Source of the DNA: Chryseobacterium sp. JV274
GTDB taxonomy: Bacteria > Bacteroidota > Bacteroidia > Flavobacteriales > Weeksellaceae
Direction: 5' to 3'
Assembly (NCBI RefSeq): GCF_903969135.1
Contig: NZ_LR824569.1
Location: 4,051,001-4,115,000 of the forward strand
Length of the DNA: 64,000 bases
The notes beneath the pieces were generated by a model. The model was given only the letters and a program-made list of their open reading frames with translations, made no database searches and was not told where the DNA came from. Positions 9,198 through 18,640 of the stretch are shown here, piece after piece. How positions within the stretch are numbered: the stretch's first letter is position 1; every line of letters starts with the position of its first letter. The translations under genes and the position numbers were made by a program.

Positions 9198-11039
9198 TTA
9201 TCTTTCCACAAGTTCCTTCACAGGTTCTCCATAATGATCCATTACTGTTTTGTTGATCTGAAGCAATTGATACCATTTTCGGAAAGCCCCTATAAATACA
9301 ATAAGCATAAGAATCATGGCTGTTGCTGCTAGTGCAGCCAGTAAGTACTGTCCTTTGGGAATATAAATGGCGGTCACCTGGATATACCCGGCCCAGAATG
9401 TAATTCCGGCCATGAAAACTCCGGGAATAGCTGAGCATAAAGCATATTTTCCCCTGTTCATCCTGATCAGCATTGTTGTACAGACGATAAGTCCGCAGGC
9501 AGCCAACAGCTGATTACTGATTCCGAATAATGGCCAGATGCTGTTTACGTTTCCGGTATACACAAGATATCCCCAGGCAAAAGTGAAAAGAAGACTGCTG
9601 ATAATAATTCCCGGAATCCAGTTTTTATCATTGAATTTTGGAACTACAGAACCCAGCATTTCCTGTAAGAAGAAACGTCCCACTCTTGTCCCTGCATCAA
9701 TAGCAGTAAGAATAAATACAGCTTCAAACATAATCGCAAAATTATACCAGTAGGCCGTCAGCTGATCCATATAAGGGATTTTGTTGAAGATATGGGCCAT
9801 TCCTACAGCCAGAGATACAGCACCTCCGGTTCTTCCATACAGGTCAATCCCTATTTTTTGTGAATAATAATCTATGTCTACACCATGTAGTGAAGGATGT
9901 GTTGCAAGAAAAGAATCATAAGCTTCCTTAGGGGTGTTGATCGCAAAATAATCACCCGGCATCAGTGTACATGCCGCAATAAGTGCCATCAATGCTACAA
10001 AACCTTCCACAAGCATTGCTCCATATCCTACAAAAAGAATTTCTCTTTCCTTATTAAGCATTTTAGGAGTTGTTCCCGTAGCAATCACAGCATGGAAACC
10101 AGAAATTGCTCCACAGGCAATCACGATAAAAATAAAAGGAAGTACAGGTCCGCCAATAATAGGCCCTCCACCATTTACAAAAGCAGTGATTGCTGGCATC
10201 TGTATGGTAGGATGAATCACAATGACCCCGATAGCCAGCATGATAATAGTTCCTATCTTTAAATAAGTGGAAAGATAATCTCTTGGAACCAAAAGCAGCC
10301 ATACCGGCAATACAGAAGCAATAAAGCCATACAAAGGAATCGCGATAGAAATTGTTTTAATATCCCAGGAAAATAAATTGTTCATGGTAGGGTTCTGCAT
10401 CAGACTATGTCCTCCGATGATTCCGGCAATCAAAAGGATACCGCCTAAAATACTTGCAAACAAAACACTGTTCTTTTTATAACGCATAATCAGTCCCATG
10501 ATGATGGCGATAGGCATTGTGATGATTACTGTAAAAAGAGACCATGAAGCTTCATGCATTGCATTTATACAAGCCAGCGATAAACCCGCCAGCGTAAGAA
10601 TCAGGATAAATAGAATTGCAAAACCAGCTACGGTTCCGGTTGCTTTTCCGATTTCTTTAGAAGCGATAGTCGCAAGACTTTGACCTTTGTGTCTCACAGA
10701 AGCAAAGAGTACAACCATATCATGAACTCCGCCTCCCAATACACATCCAATCAGAATCCATAATGCGCCCGGAAGATATCCGAACTGAGCGGCAAGAACA
10801 GGTCCTACTAATGGCCCTGCAGCAGCGATTGCAGCAAAATGATGTCCGAAAAGTACATTTTTATTCGTAGCGACATAATCTTTACCATCTGCAAATTCTA
10901 CAGCAGGAGTCATATTTTGGTCGTTAAGCCTGAGAACTTTATTGGCAATAAAAATACCATAGAAACGGTAAGCTATCGCAAAAATAAGAACAGATACAAA
11001 TATGAGAGTAAGCGCATTGATATTGTTTAAAGATTCCAT
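9198..11039 (-). CDS. cstA: CstA-family carbon starvation protein / peptide or pyruvate transporter
   Basis: A 613-residue polytopic inner-membrane protein of the CstA family. The N-terminal region has the family signatures VGPVLAAQFGYLPGALWILIG and GGGVHDMVVLFAS. The C-terminal CstA domain includes TAIDAGTRVGRFFLQEMLG. E. coli CstA is about 700 residues, so this is a shorter form. Family members import peptides (CstA) or pyruvate (BtsT); the substrate here cannot be assigned. The gene stands alone, with 194 bp of A/T-rich upstream sequence in which I could not place a confident promoter. Confidence 0.92.
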   Translation of the reverse strand: MESLNNINALTLIFVSVLIFAIAYRFYGIFIANKVLRLNDQNMTPAVEFADGKDYVATNKNVLFGHHFAAIAAAGPLVGPVLAAQFGYLPGALWILIGCVLGGGVHDMVVLFASVRHKGQSLATIASKEIGKATGTVAGFAILFILILTLAGLSLACINAMHEASWSLFTVIITMPIAIIMGLIMRYKKNSVLFASILGGILLIAGIIGGHSLMQNPTMNNLFSWDIKTISIAIPLYGFIASVLPVWLLLVPRDYLSTYLKIGTIIMLAIGVIVIHPTIQMPAITAFVNGGGPIIGGPVLPFIFIVIACGAISGFHAVIATGTTPKMLNKEREILFVGYGAMLVEGFVALMALIAACTLMPGDYFAINTPKEAYDSFLATHPSLHGVDIDYYSQKIGIDLYGRTGGAVSLAVGMAHIFNKIPYMDQLTAYWYNFAIMFEAVFILTAIDAGTRVGRFFLQEMLGSVVPKFNDKNWIPGIIISSLLFTFAWGYLVYTGNVNSIWPLFGISNQLLAACGLIVCTTMLIRMNRGKYALCSAIPGVFMAGITFWAGYIQVTAIYIPKGQYLLAALAATAMILMLIVFIGAFRKWYQLLQINKTVMDHYGEPVKELVER

Positions 11040-11233
11040 ATTGCTTATTTTTATTGATAAATAATTAATTGATTGGTGTTTTTGTTGTTAATAATTTAAA
11101 CAATAGCCAAGGTAATTAATTCTCAATGAAAAAATATCAATATGTATATCAATCTAGCAAATTTGTTGTTGTAATGTATTTTATTATATTGATTTATAGT
11201 TATTTGAATTGTAATTGAATAGATGAATGTATA

Positions 11234-12268
11234 TTACTTCTTTTGTGAAAGAACAAAATCCACCATTTCATCAGTAATTTTGTCCAGATAAGCTTTATCA
11301 GTTGTTCCAAAACCATGTACTCCGCCATCAACAATGATAAGAGCGTTTTGTATTTTGGCTCTGTTTAATTTTCTGTGAAGTTTTTTAGATTGGTTTAAAG
11401 GAACAATTTTGTCATTATTGCCCTGAACAATTAAAGTTGGAACTCCTTCCGAAACAAAATTAACTGGAGATAAGGTATTCAGATAATCGATGGCTCTATC
11501 CTGATCTTTTCTGATATCATACCCGGAAATTCCTTTTACCAGATTTTCCTGTAAACCGACAATCTTTTTTGACATCAACCCGATCATTCCTACCGGAATT
11601 GTTCCTAGTCTTGTATGGAAAAGCTTATTAAGATCAGCAGGACCATAATGATCAATTACATAATTTACTTTGGCAGAATAAGACGAAAGTTCCGGACTTC
11701 CCAGATAAGTATTGTCGGGAGTATAAGCCGCCATCAGGGAAAGGTGAGCTCCGGCTGAAGCCCCAAACAGACCTATATTATTGGTATCGAAATGATATTT
11801 ATCTGCATTTTTTCTTACCCACCTGATAGCATCTTTGGTATCTTCCAGAGGCAGTGGAAAATGAGTACTATCATTCAGCAGCGTATAATTAATGCTGATC
11901 ACGGCATATTGCTTTGCCATTAACTTTTCAACAGTGTTTTCCAGATAATTGTCTGCATGAACTACTTTATCGCCTTCAATCCATCCGCCTCCATGAACAT
12001 AGATCAGTACAGGTATTTTTTCAGTGGCAACATTTTTAGGAATATATAAATCCAGAGCAAGAGGATTCCCTTTTTTATTGGTTTTATACACAATATCCTC
12101 AGACAGATGGGCTATCTTAGGAAGTACTGTACTTTTTACAGGAGGTGTTTTAACCTGTACTTGTGACAAGTTCTGGGAAAAAAATAAATTAGAAAAACCT
12201 AAGAATAAAACAAAAAACAGGTTTGTGAAAAACCTGCAGATTGATATGTTGTTTATCGATAAATTCAT
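11234..12268 (-). CDS. Secreted alpha/beta-hydrolase esterase (BD-FAE-like)
   Basis: A 344-residue alpha/beta hydrolase with a long hydrophobic N-terminus ending FFSQ, a probable signal peptide. The oxyanion segment YVHGGGW is followed by the nucleophile elbow GASAG, an acid region (IVQGNNDKIVP) and the catalytic His in GGVHGFG. This arrangement fits the feruloyl/acetyl esterase group of the hormone-sensitive lipase family. It is the last gene of a leftward run: the DUF3037 gene ends 20 bp upstream. The substrate is unknown; deacylation of a plant or cell-surface polymer is possible. Confidence 0.85.
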   Translation of the reverse strand: MNLSINNISICRFFTNLFFVLFLGFSNLFFSQNLSQVQVKTPPVKSTVLPKIAHLSEDIVYKTNKKGNPLALDLYIPKNVATEKIPVLIYVHGGGWIEGDKVVHADNYLENTVEKLMAKQYAVISINYTLLNDSTHFPLPLEDTKDAIRWVRKNADKYHFDTNNIGLFGASAGAHLSLMAAYTPDNTYLGSPELSSYSAKVNYVIDHYGPADLNKLFHTRLGTIPVGMIGLMSKKIVGLQENLVKGISGYDIRKDQDRAIDYLNTLSPVNFVSEGVPTLIVQGNNDKIVPLNQSKKLHRKLNRAKIQNALIIVDGGVHGFGTTDKAYLDKITDEMVDFVLSQKK

Positions 12269-12288
12269 AATAAATTTTTAAGGATGTG

Positions 12289-12672
12289 TTATTTTACTAA
12301 CTCCTCAAAAAGTTTACCAAAAGTACTGTTTAGATCTTTGGATTTTCCCGGATGAGGTCGGGAAGTCTGCACCACAGCACTTCTTACAGCTGTCAGCCAG
12401 CGGAAACGCTCAGGAATATCAAGCAGTGCAATAGGACCGCCGTCTTTATCACCATTGGCAATTTTCTGAAAACTTTCAAGATTCTGGATAATATCTTCAT
12501 AGTCCAGTTTACTGTGCATGAGTTTAAATTTATCAGGACATAAATAGAATTCTACCCTGATGAATTTTTCCCTTTTGGAAAACATAACCAGTCCGATATT
12601 GAAAAATTCTTCTCTTTCAACTTTAGGTACCAAGCGTATTACCGCATATTCATATATTTTATCCTCTTGCAT
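12289..12672 (-). CDS. DUF3037 domain protein
   Basis: A 127-residue protein with the DUF3037 pattern: YEYAVIRLVPKVEREEFFNIGLVMF at the N-terminus, then a region centred on RFRWLTAVRSAVVQTSRPHPG. It has no signal peptide or membrane segment, so it is probably cytosolic. Its start overlaps the end of the HipA-like kinase gene by 14 bp, so the two are translationally coupled. The function is unknown. The fixed pairing with a HipA-like kinase suggests a partner, regulator or substrate of that kinase. Confidence 0.85.
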   Translation of the reverse strand: MQEDKIYEYAVIRLVPKVEREEFFNIGLVMFSKREKFIRVEFYLCPDKFKLMHSKLDYEDIIQNLESFQKIANGDKDGGPIALLDIPERFRWLTAVRSAVVQTSRPHPGKSKDLNSTFGKLFEELVK

Positions 12673-13432
12673 TTTTAGCTTCGTTTATAAAGATTTGAGA
12701 ATTTTCTAATCTGGTTTTCAGAAACTGAAAATAGATCTCACGAATTTCTTCAGGCGTTTCATCAGCATCATTCCAGTGCAGCCAGTCCTCAGGAATTGTA
12801 TTGACAATCTCCCTGAAAAGTATATCATTCAGTACTTCATGGGCAAATTGATCTGCTTCATCAAGCATTTTTGCCTTAGGAAGAAGTACATGGTCTTTCA
12901 CATATTTGAAAGGCGTTTTTGCTGCTGTATCAAAATTCTGCCATGAATGGTGGAAGTAGAATGAAGCACCATTATCGATGATCCAAAGCTCTTTATTCCA
13001 CATCAGCATATTTGTATTCCTAAAAGTACGGTCAATGTTAGTAATAAAGGCATCAAGCCATACTATTTTTGAAGCCAGAAGGGGATCAACACTTACTCCC
13101 GGATCATAAGTGATAGAACCGGAAAGATAGTGCAGACCAAGGTTCAGACCTTCAGAAAATTTTAGGAGATCCTGTATTTCCTCATCGGCTTCCGTTCTTC
13201 CGAAATCGGCATCAACATTGATAAAAACCAGTTCAGGAATTTTTAGTCCCAATGCTTCGGTAATCTTTCCACCCAAAAGTTCAGAGATAAGCATTTTTAC
13301 CCCATGGCCTGCACCACGGAATTTTAATACATATTTGAAATCATCATCAGCTTCTGCCAGAGCAGGAAGAGATCCTCCTTCTCTCAATGGCAGAATGTAA
13401 CGCGTCACGGTTACAGTTCTTAAATTCTGCAT
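12659..13432 (-). CDS. HipA-like kinase (HipA_2 type)
   Basis: A 257-residue protein resembling the kinase core of HipA without its N-terminal subdomain. An ATP-binding-like segment is near residue 35 (YVLKFRGAGHG). The catalytic-loop-like DAFITNIDRTFRNTNMLMW and metal-binding-like LWIIDNGASFYFHH follow. HipA family kinases phosphorylate proteins such as glutamyl-tRNA synthetase. No HTH antitoxin of the HipB type lies nearby. The adjacent coupled partner is the DUF3037 protein. Upstream, the SGNH hydrolase gene ends only 15 bp away. Kinase activity is inferred from these motifs. Confidence 0.8.
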   Translation of the reverse strand: MQNLRTVTVTRYILPLREGGSLPALAEADDDFKYVLKFRGAGHGVKMLISELLGGKITEALGLKIPELVFINVDADFGRTEADEEIQDLLKFSEGLNLGLHYLSGSITYDPGVSVDPLLASKIVWLDAFITNIDRTFRNTNMLMWNKELWIIDNGASFYFHHSWQNFDTAAKTPFKYVKDHVLLPKAKMLDEADQFAHEVLNDILFREIVNTIPEDWLHWNDADETPEEIREIYFQFLKTRLENSQIFINEAKNARG

Positions 13433-13447
13433 GAAGCAAAAATAAGC

Positions 13448-14713
13448 TTATTTTTTTATAATCTTTTTAGTGAATTCCTTTTCATCAGCTTTATACTGTA
13501 AAAAATAAACTCCACTGCTCAAATGCTGAAGTGGCAGAATATATCCTGAATCTGTTTTACTCAAATGACAATGAACAATTCTTCCGGAAGCATCGGTAAG
13601 TGAAAGTATTTCAATTCTCTTTTTAGAAGTAATGGTAATATGATGTTGAGTAGGGTTAGGATAAATCTGAACAGGATCCTGAATAGCTGTTTCTGCTGTA
13701 TTTAAGGTACTTACCACAATCAGTTTTGTTTTGGTGGTAGTGGCTCCGCAGGCAGCTGTTGTCAGCTTTACGGTATAAGTTCCTCCTGCAGGGTAGGTAT
13801 GTACCGGATTTTCCAGAGTTGAGGTTGTACCGTCACCAAAATCCCATGAATAGGCAGCTGCATTCTGTGTTGTATTGGTAAACTGAACCGTTCCTGCTCC
13901 GGTAAGCTGATAGGTGAATCTGCTGTGAACATCATTATTCGTTACAAACCATTTTACAGGCTGATTGTAAACCTCTGTTTTAACGATATCCTTGATTAGC
14001 TGTGCCTGTGCCGGACTAAGATTTCCATTAAAAGGGATCTGTGCAGGATCTTTCTTGAATAAAATAGTGTAAAATGTATACGCAGCAGCCATAGACCCAA
14101 TATAACTCGGATGTGATTCATCCTGATCATACAATTCAATAGCCGGGTTTTGCTCCCTGATCGTTCTCCAGACTTTACCTACAGGGGAAACAATACCTTC
14201 GTTGGTTGTTGCCATTTCCATATAGCGGTTATAAATCTGAGTATCCATTCCCTGATAGGTACAGACAGCGGGAAGTCCCGGACAATTCGCAGCATCACCG
14301 TTTTTACGGCCCCAGGTCATATAGAAGATTACATTTCCACAGGGATTTGATGTTTTAATCAAATTGGAAAGCTGAAGAGCATAAGGATATACCTGATTTT
14401 GAACCTGAGAATCCGGAAATGACGGAAGCTGGCTCTGTTCCTGTAATGCGACATAATCCCAGTTTCCCTGGTTGATGGTTGAAATCACATCCGGATTGTT
14501 GGAATGATCCTGCAGCGTTGACCCGCCAGGTGTATGGCTGTGATGCTCCAGTACATCGCCGTTAGAAGCAGCAATACTTTGGATGAGGTTAGGCAAATCA
14601 TTAACGTAAGTATAACTGTTTCCGATAAAGAACACCCTTTTGGTTGTCTGGCTGAGGATAAAAGAAAAAGTAATTAAAAGTAAAAGAAGTAGAGTTTTTT
14701 TCATAAATTTCAA
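13448..14713 (-). CDS. SGNH/GDSL-like hydrolase with PKD domain and T9SS sorting domain
   Basis: A 421-residue secreted protein. The signal peptide (ending FILSQ) is followed by an SGNH-type domain with the nucleophile block FFIGNSYTYVNDLP and the C-terminal Asp/His block DQDESHPSYIG. A PKD domain (YSWDFGDGTTST...HTYPAGGTYTVKL) comes next, then a type A T9SS sorting domain (IYPNPTQHHITI ... SSGVYFLQY ... KIIKK). The product is expected to be exported and attached or released through T9SS. It may deacetylate or de-esterify a glycan, but the substrate is not evident. It is the first gene of the leftward run that includes the HipA-like kinase. Confidence 0.88.
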   Translation of the reverse strand: MKFMKKTLLLLLLITFSFILSQTTKRVFFIGNSYTYVNDLPNLIQSIAASNGDVLEHHSHTPGGSTLQDHSNNPDVISTINQGNWDYVALQEQSQLPSFPDSQVQNQVYPYALQLSNLIKTSNPCGNVIFYMTWGRKNGDAANCPGLPAVCTYQGMDTQIYNRYMEMATTNEGIVSPVGKVWRTIREQNPAIELYDQDESHPSYIGSMAAAYTFYTILFKKDPAQIPFNGNLSPAQAQLIKDIVKTEVYNQPVKWFVTNNDVHSRFTYQLTGAGTVQFTNTTQNAAAYSWDFGDGTTSTLENPVHTYPAGGTYTVKLTTAACGATTTKTKLIVVSTLNTAETAIQDPVQIYPNPTQHHITITSKKRIEILSLTDASGRIVHCHLSKTDSGYILPLQHLSSGVYFLQYKADEKEFTKKIIKK

Positions 14714-14765
14714 TTTAAATTAATCCCATAAATATAAATAATATTAAATAAACCCCATTTATTTT

Positions 14766-15608
14766 ATGAATTTGATTAGTGAAAAGAATATATATTTAGA
14801 AAATAAAGAAACAAAAGGTTTTCTTGCTGATATTTTTTATAAAGACATTGGAAAAAAGCTTCCGTTGGTACTGTTTGTTCATGGATATAAAGGTTATAAA
14901 GATTGGGGATCGTGGAATCTTATGGCGGAAAAGTTTGCTGAAGCAGGTTTTTTCTTCGTGAAGTTTAATTTTTCCCATAATGGAACTACACCGGATGATC
15001 CGTATAACTTTGGAGACCTTGAAGCTTTTGGCCATAATAATTATTCTAAAGAGCTTTCTGACCTTGGAGTGGTGATTGATCACTTTAGTAAAGATCCTCG
15101 TGTGGATGAAGAAAAGATCATTCTGATAGGTCACAGCAGGGGAGGAGGAATTTCTATCATTAAAACTTTTGAAGATGAAAGAATCAATGGTCTGATTACT
15201 CTGGCCAGTGTGGATACTTTAGACCGCTTTCCCACAGGAGAAGCTTTTGAAAACTGGAAGAAGGACGGAGTTTATTATGCTCTGAACGGGCGTACCAAGC
15301 AGGAAATGCCCCACTATTATCAGTTTTATGAGAACTATGAGCAGAATGTTCACCGTTTTGATGTAGAACGGGCAACGGAGATGGCAAAAGCTCATATGCT
15401 GATTATTCATGGAACGGATGATGAAGCTGTAGAGGTAAAACAAGCAGAGCATCTTCATATTCTTCATCCGAATTCTGAACTTTTCCTGATTGAAAATGCT
15501 AATCATACTTTCGGAGCAAAAGAGCCCTGGACAGAAACAGATTTACCCAAAGATCTGAATACTGTAACCGAAAAATGTATTGATTTTATCAAAGAAAAAT
15601 TGAAATAA
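14766..15608 (+). CDS. Cytosolic alpha/beta hydrolase
   Basis: A 280-residue alpha/beta hydrolase without a signal peptide. Visible features are the oxyanion motif FVHGYKGYKDWG, nucleophile elbow GHSRGGG, acid region IIHGTDDEAV and catalytic His in ENANHTFG. The layout resembles dienelactone-hydrolase/acyl-peptidase-like esterases of Bacteroidota. It is divergent from the SGNH gene and followed 49 bp later by a lipoprotein gene on the same strand. The substrate is unknown. Confidence 0.85.
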   Translation: MNLISEKNIYLENKETKGFLADIFYKDIGKKLPLVLFVHGYKGYKDWGSWNLMAEKFAEAGFFFVKFNFSHNGTTPDDPYNFGDLEAFGHNNYSKELSDLGVVIDHFSKDPRVDEEKIILIGHSRGGGISIIKTFEDERINGLITLASVDTLDRFPTGEAFENWKKDGVYYALNGRTKQEMPHYYQFYENYEQNVHRFDVERATEMAKAHMLIIHGTDDEAVEVKQAEHLHILHPNSELFLIENANHTFGAKEPWTETDLPKDLNTVTEKCIDFIKEKLK

Positions 15609-15657
15609 AACGGTTAAAACTACGTTATTATAAATTAACCACCATATCAGTATAATT

Positions 15658-16164
15658 ATGAAAAAAGTTATTGCAGGCGCATTCGCGCTCTCATTATGTG
15701 TTATTTCGTGTAAAAAAGAAGCAAAGACAGAATCTTCAGCAAGCACAGATACTTTGGCTACAGTAATGTCTAAAGATTCTGTCATTACAAAAAATGATTC
15801 TGTAGCATCACCACCTCCTTCTGCTCCGGCTCCGGACAATAGTATCACTAAAAATGTGGGTAAATATCCTCATGATATCAAGTTGTTTGAAGATAAAAGC
15901 ATCACTGAAAGACTGAAAAAACTTGCAGGAACTCAATATGATGAGATGGTGAAGAATTTTAATGTAGAAAGTCCTATTACATCAGAAAACGGAATTTATA
16001 AACTGTCAGGATGTAAGCAGCACGACTGTCCGGCATATGCAACACATATTTACTATGATGCCAAGAATGATAATCTGAATATTTCTATTGATAAAAACGG
16101 AAAGGTAACAGACTTTGCTGAAAAAGGGAAAATAACGATTTCCGAAACATTGAAAACAAAATAA
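15658..16164 (+). CDS. Putative lipoprotein of unknown function
   Basis: A 168-residue protein with a lipoprotein signal (SLCVISC, Cys19) followed by KKEAKTE. A charged stretch just after the Cys is the kind of signal that exports lipoproteins to the surface in Bacteroidota. A Ser/Thr/Pro-rich linker (residues about 25-60) leads to a small folded domain with a Cys pair (SGCKQHDCPAYATHIYYD). I do not recognise the domain. The CxxxxC pair followed by aromatic strands might bind a ligand or form a disulfide. Confidence 0.75.
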   Translation: MKKVIAGAFALSLCVISCKKEAKTESSASTDTLATVMSKDSVITKNDSVASPPPSAPAPDNSITKNVGKYPHDIKLFEDKSITERLKKLAGTQYDEMVKNFNVESPITSENGIYKLSGCKQHDCPAYATHIYYDAKNDNLNISIDKNGKVTDFAEKGKITISETLKTK

Positions 16165-16325
16165 AATATAAGAAGGGAAGTGGGAAGATAGAAGCTGGGA
16201 GTTGCTAATGGCATTCGATATCTATTGAAATCAAAATAGAACTATTTTCCAAAAGGTTATTAACTGAGATAAAAGTTATTCATAACCTTATGAACCTCCG
16301 GATTCTAACTTCCTCTTTAAATAAA

Positions 16326-16352
16326 AAAAGCCTGAAATTTCAGGCTTTTTTC
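16326..16352. terminator. Bidirectional terminator
   Basis: AAAAGCCTGAAATTTCAGGC with T-rich continuation forms a compact stem between the convergent lipoprotein and flavin-reductase genes. Confidence 0.85.
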
Positions 16353-16354
16353 TT

Positions 16355-17179
16355 TTATTTAATGGTCAAAATGGTCCATGCTTCTTCAATTTTACTTTCC
16401 AGAAGCAGTTTCTGGGCATTAAGGTGAATATTTTCATCCGCATGGAAGTCACCTGCAGGTAATACTTCTGTATTGGCAAGCATTCCAAGGTCATTCCCAG
16501 TAAATACTTTACTGTACTTAATAGAATCAGGCAACAGATCAAAACCGATTCCTTTTGTTACCAAAGGTTTTGGAACTTCAAAAAGGCTGTTCTCATTACT
16601 TCTGGAATACCAGTTACTGCCTAAACGGGCTACCATATCCAGTTTTTTCTGATCCAGATTTCCGGTTTCATTCAGGTATTCTTCTCTGATGTGAATTTTC
16701 TGAACTTCACAGATCACAAGATTTCCGGCACCGCCCTGATCTCCCAATGGCTTTACCTCTAAAACTTTACATTCAAAGTTGACAGGGCATTCTTCAATCA
16801 GTTTAGGCTGTACAAGATCAGCCTCTTTCATGGTAAGTCCGGATTTTATAAACTCATTGACTCCGGTTTCATACTCTGTAGAAGCTAATGAGATCTGCTG
16901 TACAATAGGAAAATTCACTGTTCCAATGACTACTTCCGGTACTTCAAGAACATTTTCCAGCGTATGTTTGGTTGTATTATCACGAACTCTTCTCGATGGT
17001 GAAAAAATCAAAATCGGAGGAACTGTGCTGAACATATTAAAAAAACTGAACGGAGATAAATTGATGGTACCATCTTTATCCACAGTAGATGCCAAAGCAA
17101 TCGGGCGCGGTGAAACAGCCGTCTGCATGATGGTCTGTAATTGTACGGAAGTTATCTCGGAAGGGATTACTGTTTTCAT
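16355..17179 (-). CDS. Flavin reductase-like FMN-binding protein
   Basis: A 274-residue protein with the split-barrel FMN-binding fold of the flavin reductase-like family. Visible signatures are SPRPIALASTVDKDGTINLS near residue 27, the PPILIFSP segment, and KHTLENVLEVPEVVIGTVNF. It is longer than the minimal reductases (about 170 residues) and carries a C-terminal extension of about 100 residues. It lies downstream of fahA in the same direction, separated by 161 bp that contain an inverted repeat, so it may be only partly co-transcribed. It could supply reduced flavin to a monooxygenase; the partner is not evident. Confidence 0.85.
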   Translation of the reverse strand: MKTVIPSEITSVQLQTIMQTAVSPRPIALASTVDKDGTINLSPFSFFNMFSTVPPILIFSPSRRVRDNTTKHTLENVLEVPEVVIGTVNFPIVQQISLASTEYETGVNEFIKSGLTMKEADLVQPKLIEECPVNFECKVLEVKPLGDQGGAGNLVICEVQKIHIREEYLNETGNLDQKKLDMVARLGSNWYSRSNENSLFEVPKPLVTKGIGFDLLPDSIKYSKVFTGNDLGMLANTEVLPAGDFHADENIHLNAQKLLLESKIEEAWTILTIK

Positions 17180-17232
17180 ATTTTTGTTGTAACACTTAAG
17201 TTAAATTAAGTATTCAAATGATATTAAAAAGA

Positions 17233-17320
17233 TGCTTCGACTCTGCTCAGCATGATATTTCTAATACTAACTGTTTTACAGCATATTTCTAGCGATGTCA
17301 TGCTGAGCGAAGTCGAAGCA
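17233..17320. repeat. Long inverted repeat (arms 23 nt)
   Basis: The left arm at 17233-17255 and right arm at 17298-17320 are reverse complements at 21 of 23 positions, with 42 bases between. The arm sequence (TGCTTCGAC..GCTCAGCATGA) is of a type I associate with dispersed intergenic elements in bacteria. It sits between fahA and the flavin reductase gene and could attenuate read-through. Confidence 0.8.
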
Positions 17321-17340
17321 ATTAATGATTAATTTTTATA

Positions 17341-18588
17341 TTAACGTGTTGGAATAATTTTACCGGAAACTTCCCCGAAACCTACTCTCACGCCATCTTT
17401 TTCAGCCCAAGCCTTCATTGTAACGGTATCATTATCTTCAATGAATTTTCTTTCTTCACCATTGCTTAATGATAAAGGATTTTGTCCTCTCCAGGTCAAT
17501 TCAAGCATAGAACCGAATGATTTTGGATCGCTTCCTGAAATGGTACCGCTGGCATATAGATCTCCCACTTCTACATTACATCCGTTTACTGTGTGATGGG
17601 CCAGCTGCTGGTTCATATTCCAGTACATGTGTTTATAGTTGCTTTCGGAGATCAGGTTTTGTTCTCCGTTTTCTGGTTGAATATAGACTTCAAGGTTGAT
17701 GTCATAGTTTTGATCTCCTTCAAATTTTAAATATTCTAAAACTTCAGGATCCTGTACTGGAGAAGCTGTTCTGAATGGCTCCAAAGCTTCAAGAGTAACT
17801 ACCCATGGAGAAATAGAAGAACCAAAGTTTTTCGCAAGGAATGGCCCTAGAGGAACATATTCCCAAGATTGAATATCTCTTGCAGACCAGTCGTTGAAAA
17901 CAACCATTCCGAAGATGGCATCTTCTGCTTCTTTCGTTGAAATACTTTCTCCCATCTCTGTATTTTTATTGATGATGAAAGCCATTTCCAATTCAAAATC
18001 CAATTGTTTACATGGTCCGAAAACAGGGGTATCTGCATCAGCAGGTTTCATTTGTCCTTTTGGACGGTTGATTTCTGTTCCGGATACTACAATTGAAGAT
18101 GCTCTTCCATGATAACCTACTGGTAAATGTTTCCAGTTAGGTAATAAAGCGTTTGCCGGATCACGGAACATTTTTCCTACGTTGGTAGCATGTTCGATAC
18201 TGCTGTAAAAATCAGTGTAGTTCGGGATGTGAACAGGCATCATCATTTTTACTTTATCAAGGTCGTAGAAGGCTTCTTCTATTGTTTTCTGATCTTTTGA
18301 TAATGTTGATCCTTCCTGTAATAATGTTTGAATTTTGGTACGAACAGCATTGGTAATTGGTTTACCCAGTTCGATAAATTCGTTGATGGTGTAAGCTTCA
18401 AAAACATTGTCGTCTAATCCTTCAATATCTTCAAAATAACCAAGATCATACAAGGTAGCAAGATCAATTACCTGATCTCCGATTCTTGTACAGCATCCGA
18501 TATATTCTTTGTTAAAAACTGCGACTCCGAAAGGAATATTGTGTATAGAAAAATCCGAGTTTGAGGAATAGTCTACAAATGATTTCAT
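17341..18588 (-). CDS. fahA: Fumarylacetoacetase
   Basis: A 415-residue enzyme cleaving fumarylacetoacetate to fumarate and acetoacetate, the last step of tyrosine degradation. The N-terminal SH3-like region is followed by the FAH domain with DFYSSIEHATNVG (metal-binding Asp and catalytic His), HLPVGYHGRASS, FELEMAF and FNDWSARDIQ, all characteristic of FAH. Length matches the family. It lies in a leftward series hppD, small protein, fahA, consistent with one catabolic unit. Confidence 0.95.
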   Translation of the reverse strand: MKSFVDYSSNSDFSIHNIPFGVAVFNKEYIGCCTRIGDQVIDLATLYDLGYFEDIEGLDDNVFEAYTINEFIELGKPITNAVRTKIQTLLQEGSTLSKDQKTIEEAFYDLDKVKMMMPVHIPNYTDFYSSIEHATNVGKMFRDPANALLPNWKHLPVGYHGRASSIVVSGTEINRPKGQMKPADADTPVFGPCKQLDFELEMAFIINKNTEMGESISTKEAEDAIFGMVVFNDWSARDIQSWEYVPLGPFLAKNFGSSISPWVVTLEALEPFRTASPVQDPEVLEYLKFEGDQNYDINLEVYIQPENGEQNLISESNYKHMYWNMNQQLAHHTVNGCNVEVGDLYASGTISGSDPKSFGSMLELTWRGQNPLSLSNGEERKFIEDNDTVTMKAWAEKDGVRVGFGEVSGKIIPTR

Positions 18589-18640
18589 AAGTTTAGATTT
18601 TAGTTAGATTAAAATATTGCTGAGTGTTTCCAAAGAATAT

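Noticed and set aside
9897..10262. 121-codon frame antisense to cstA
   Set aside because: It lies wholly within the strongly supported cstA frame; composition is a shadow of it.
12659..13432. Classical HipAB toxin-antitoxin module
   Set aside because: No HTH antitoxin and no HipA N-terminal subdomain; it was kept only as a HipA-like kinase with a DUF3037 partner.
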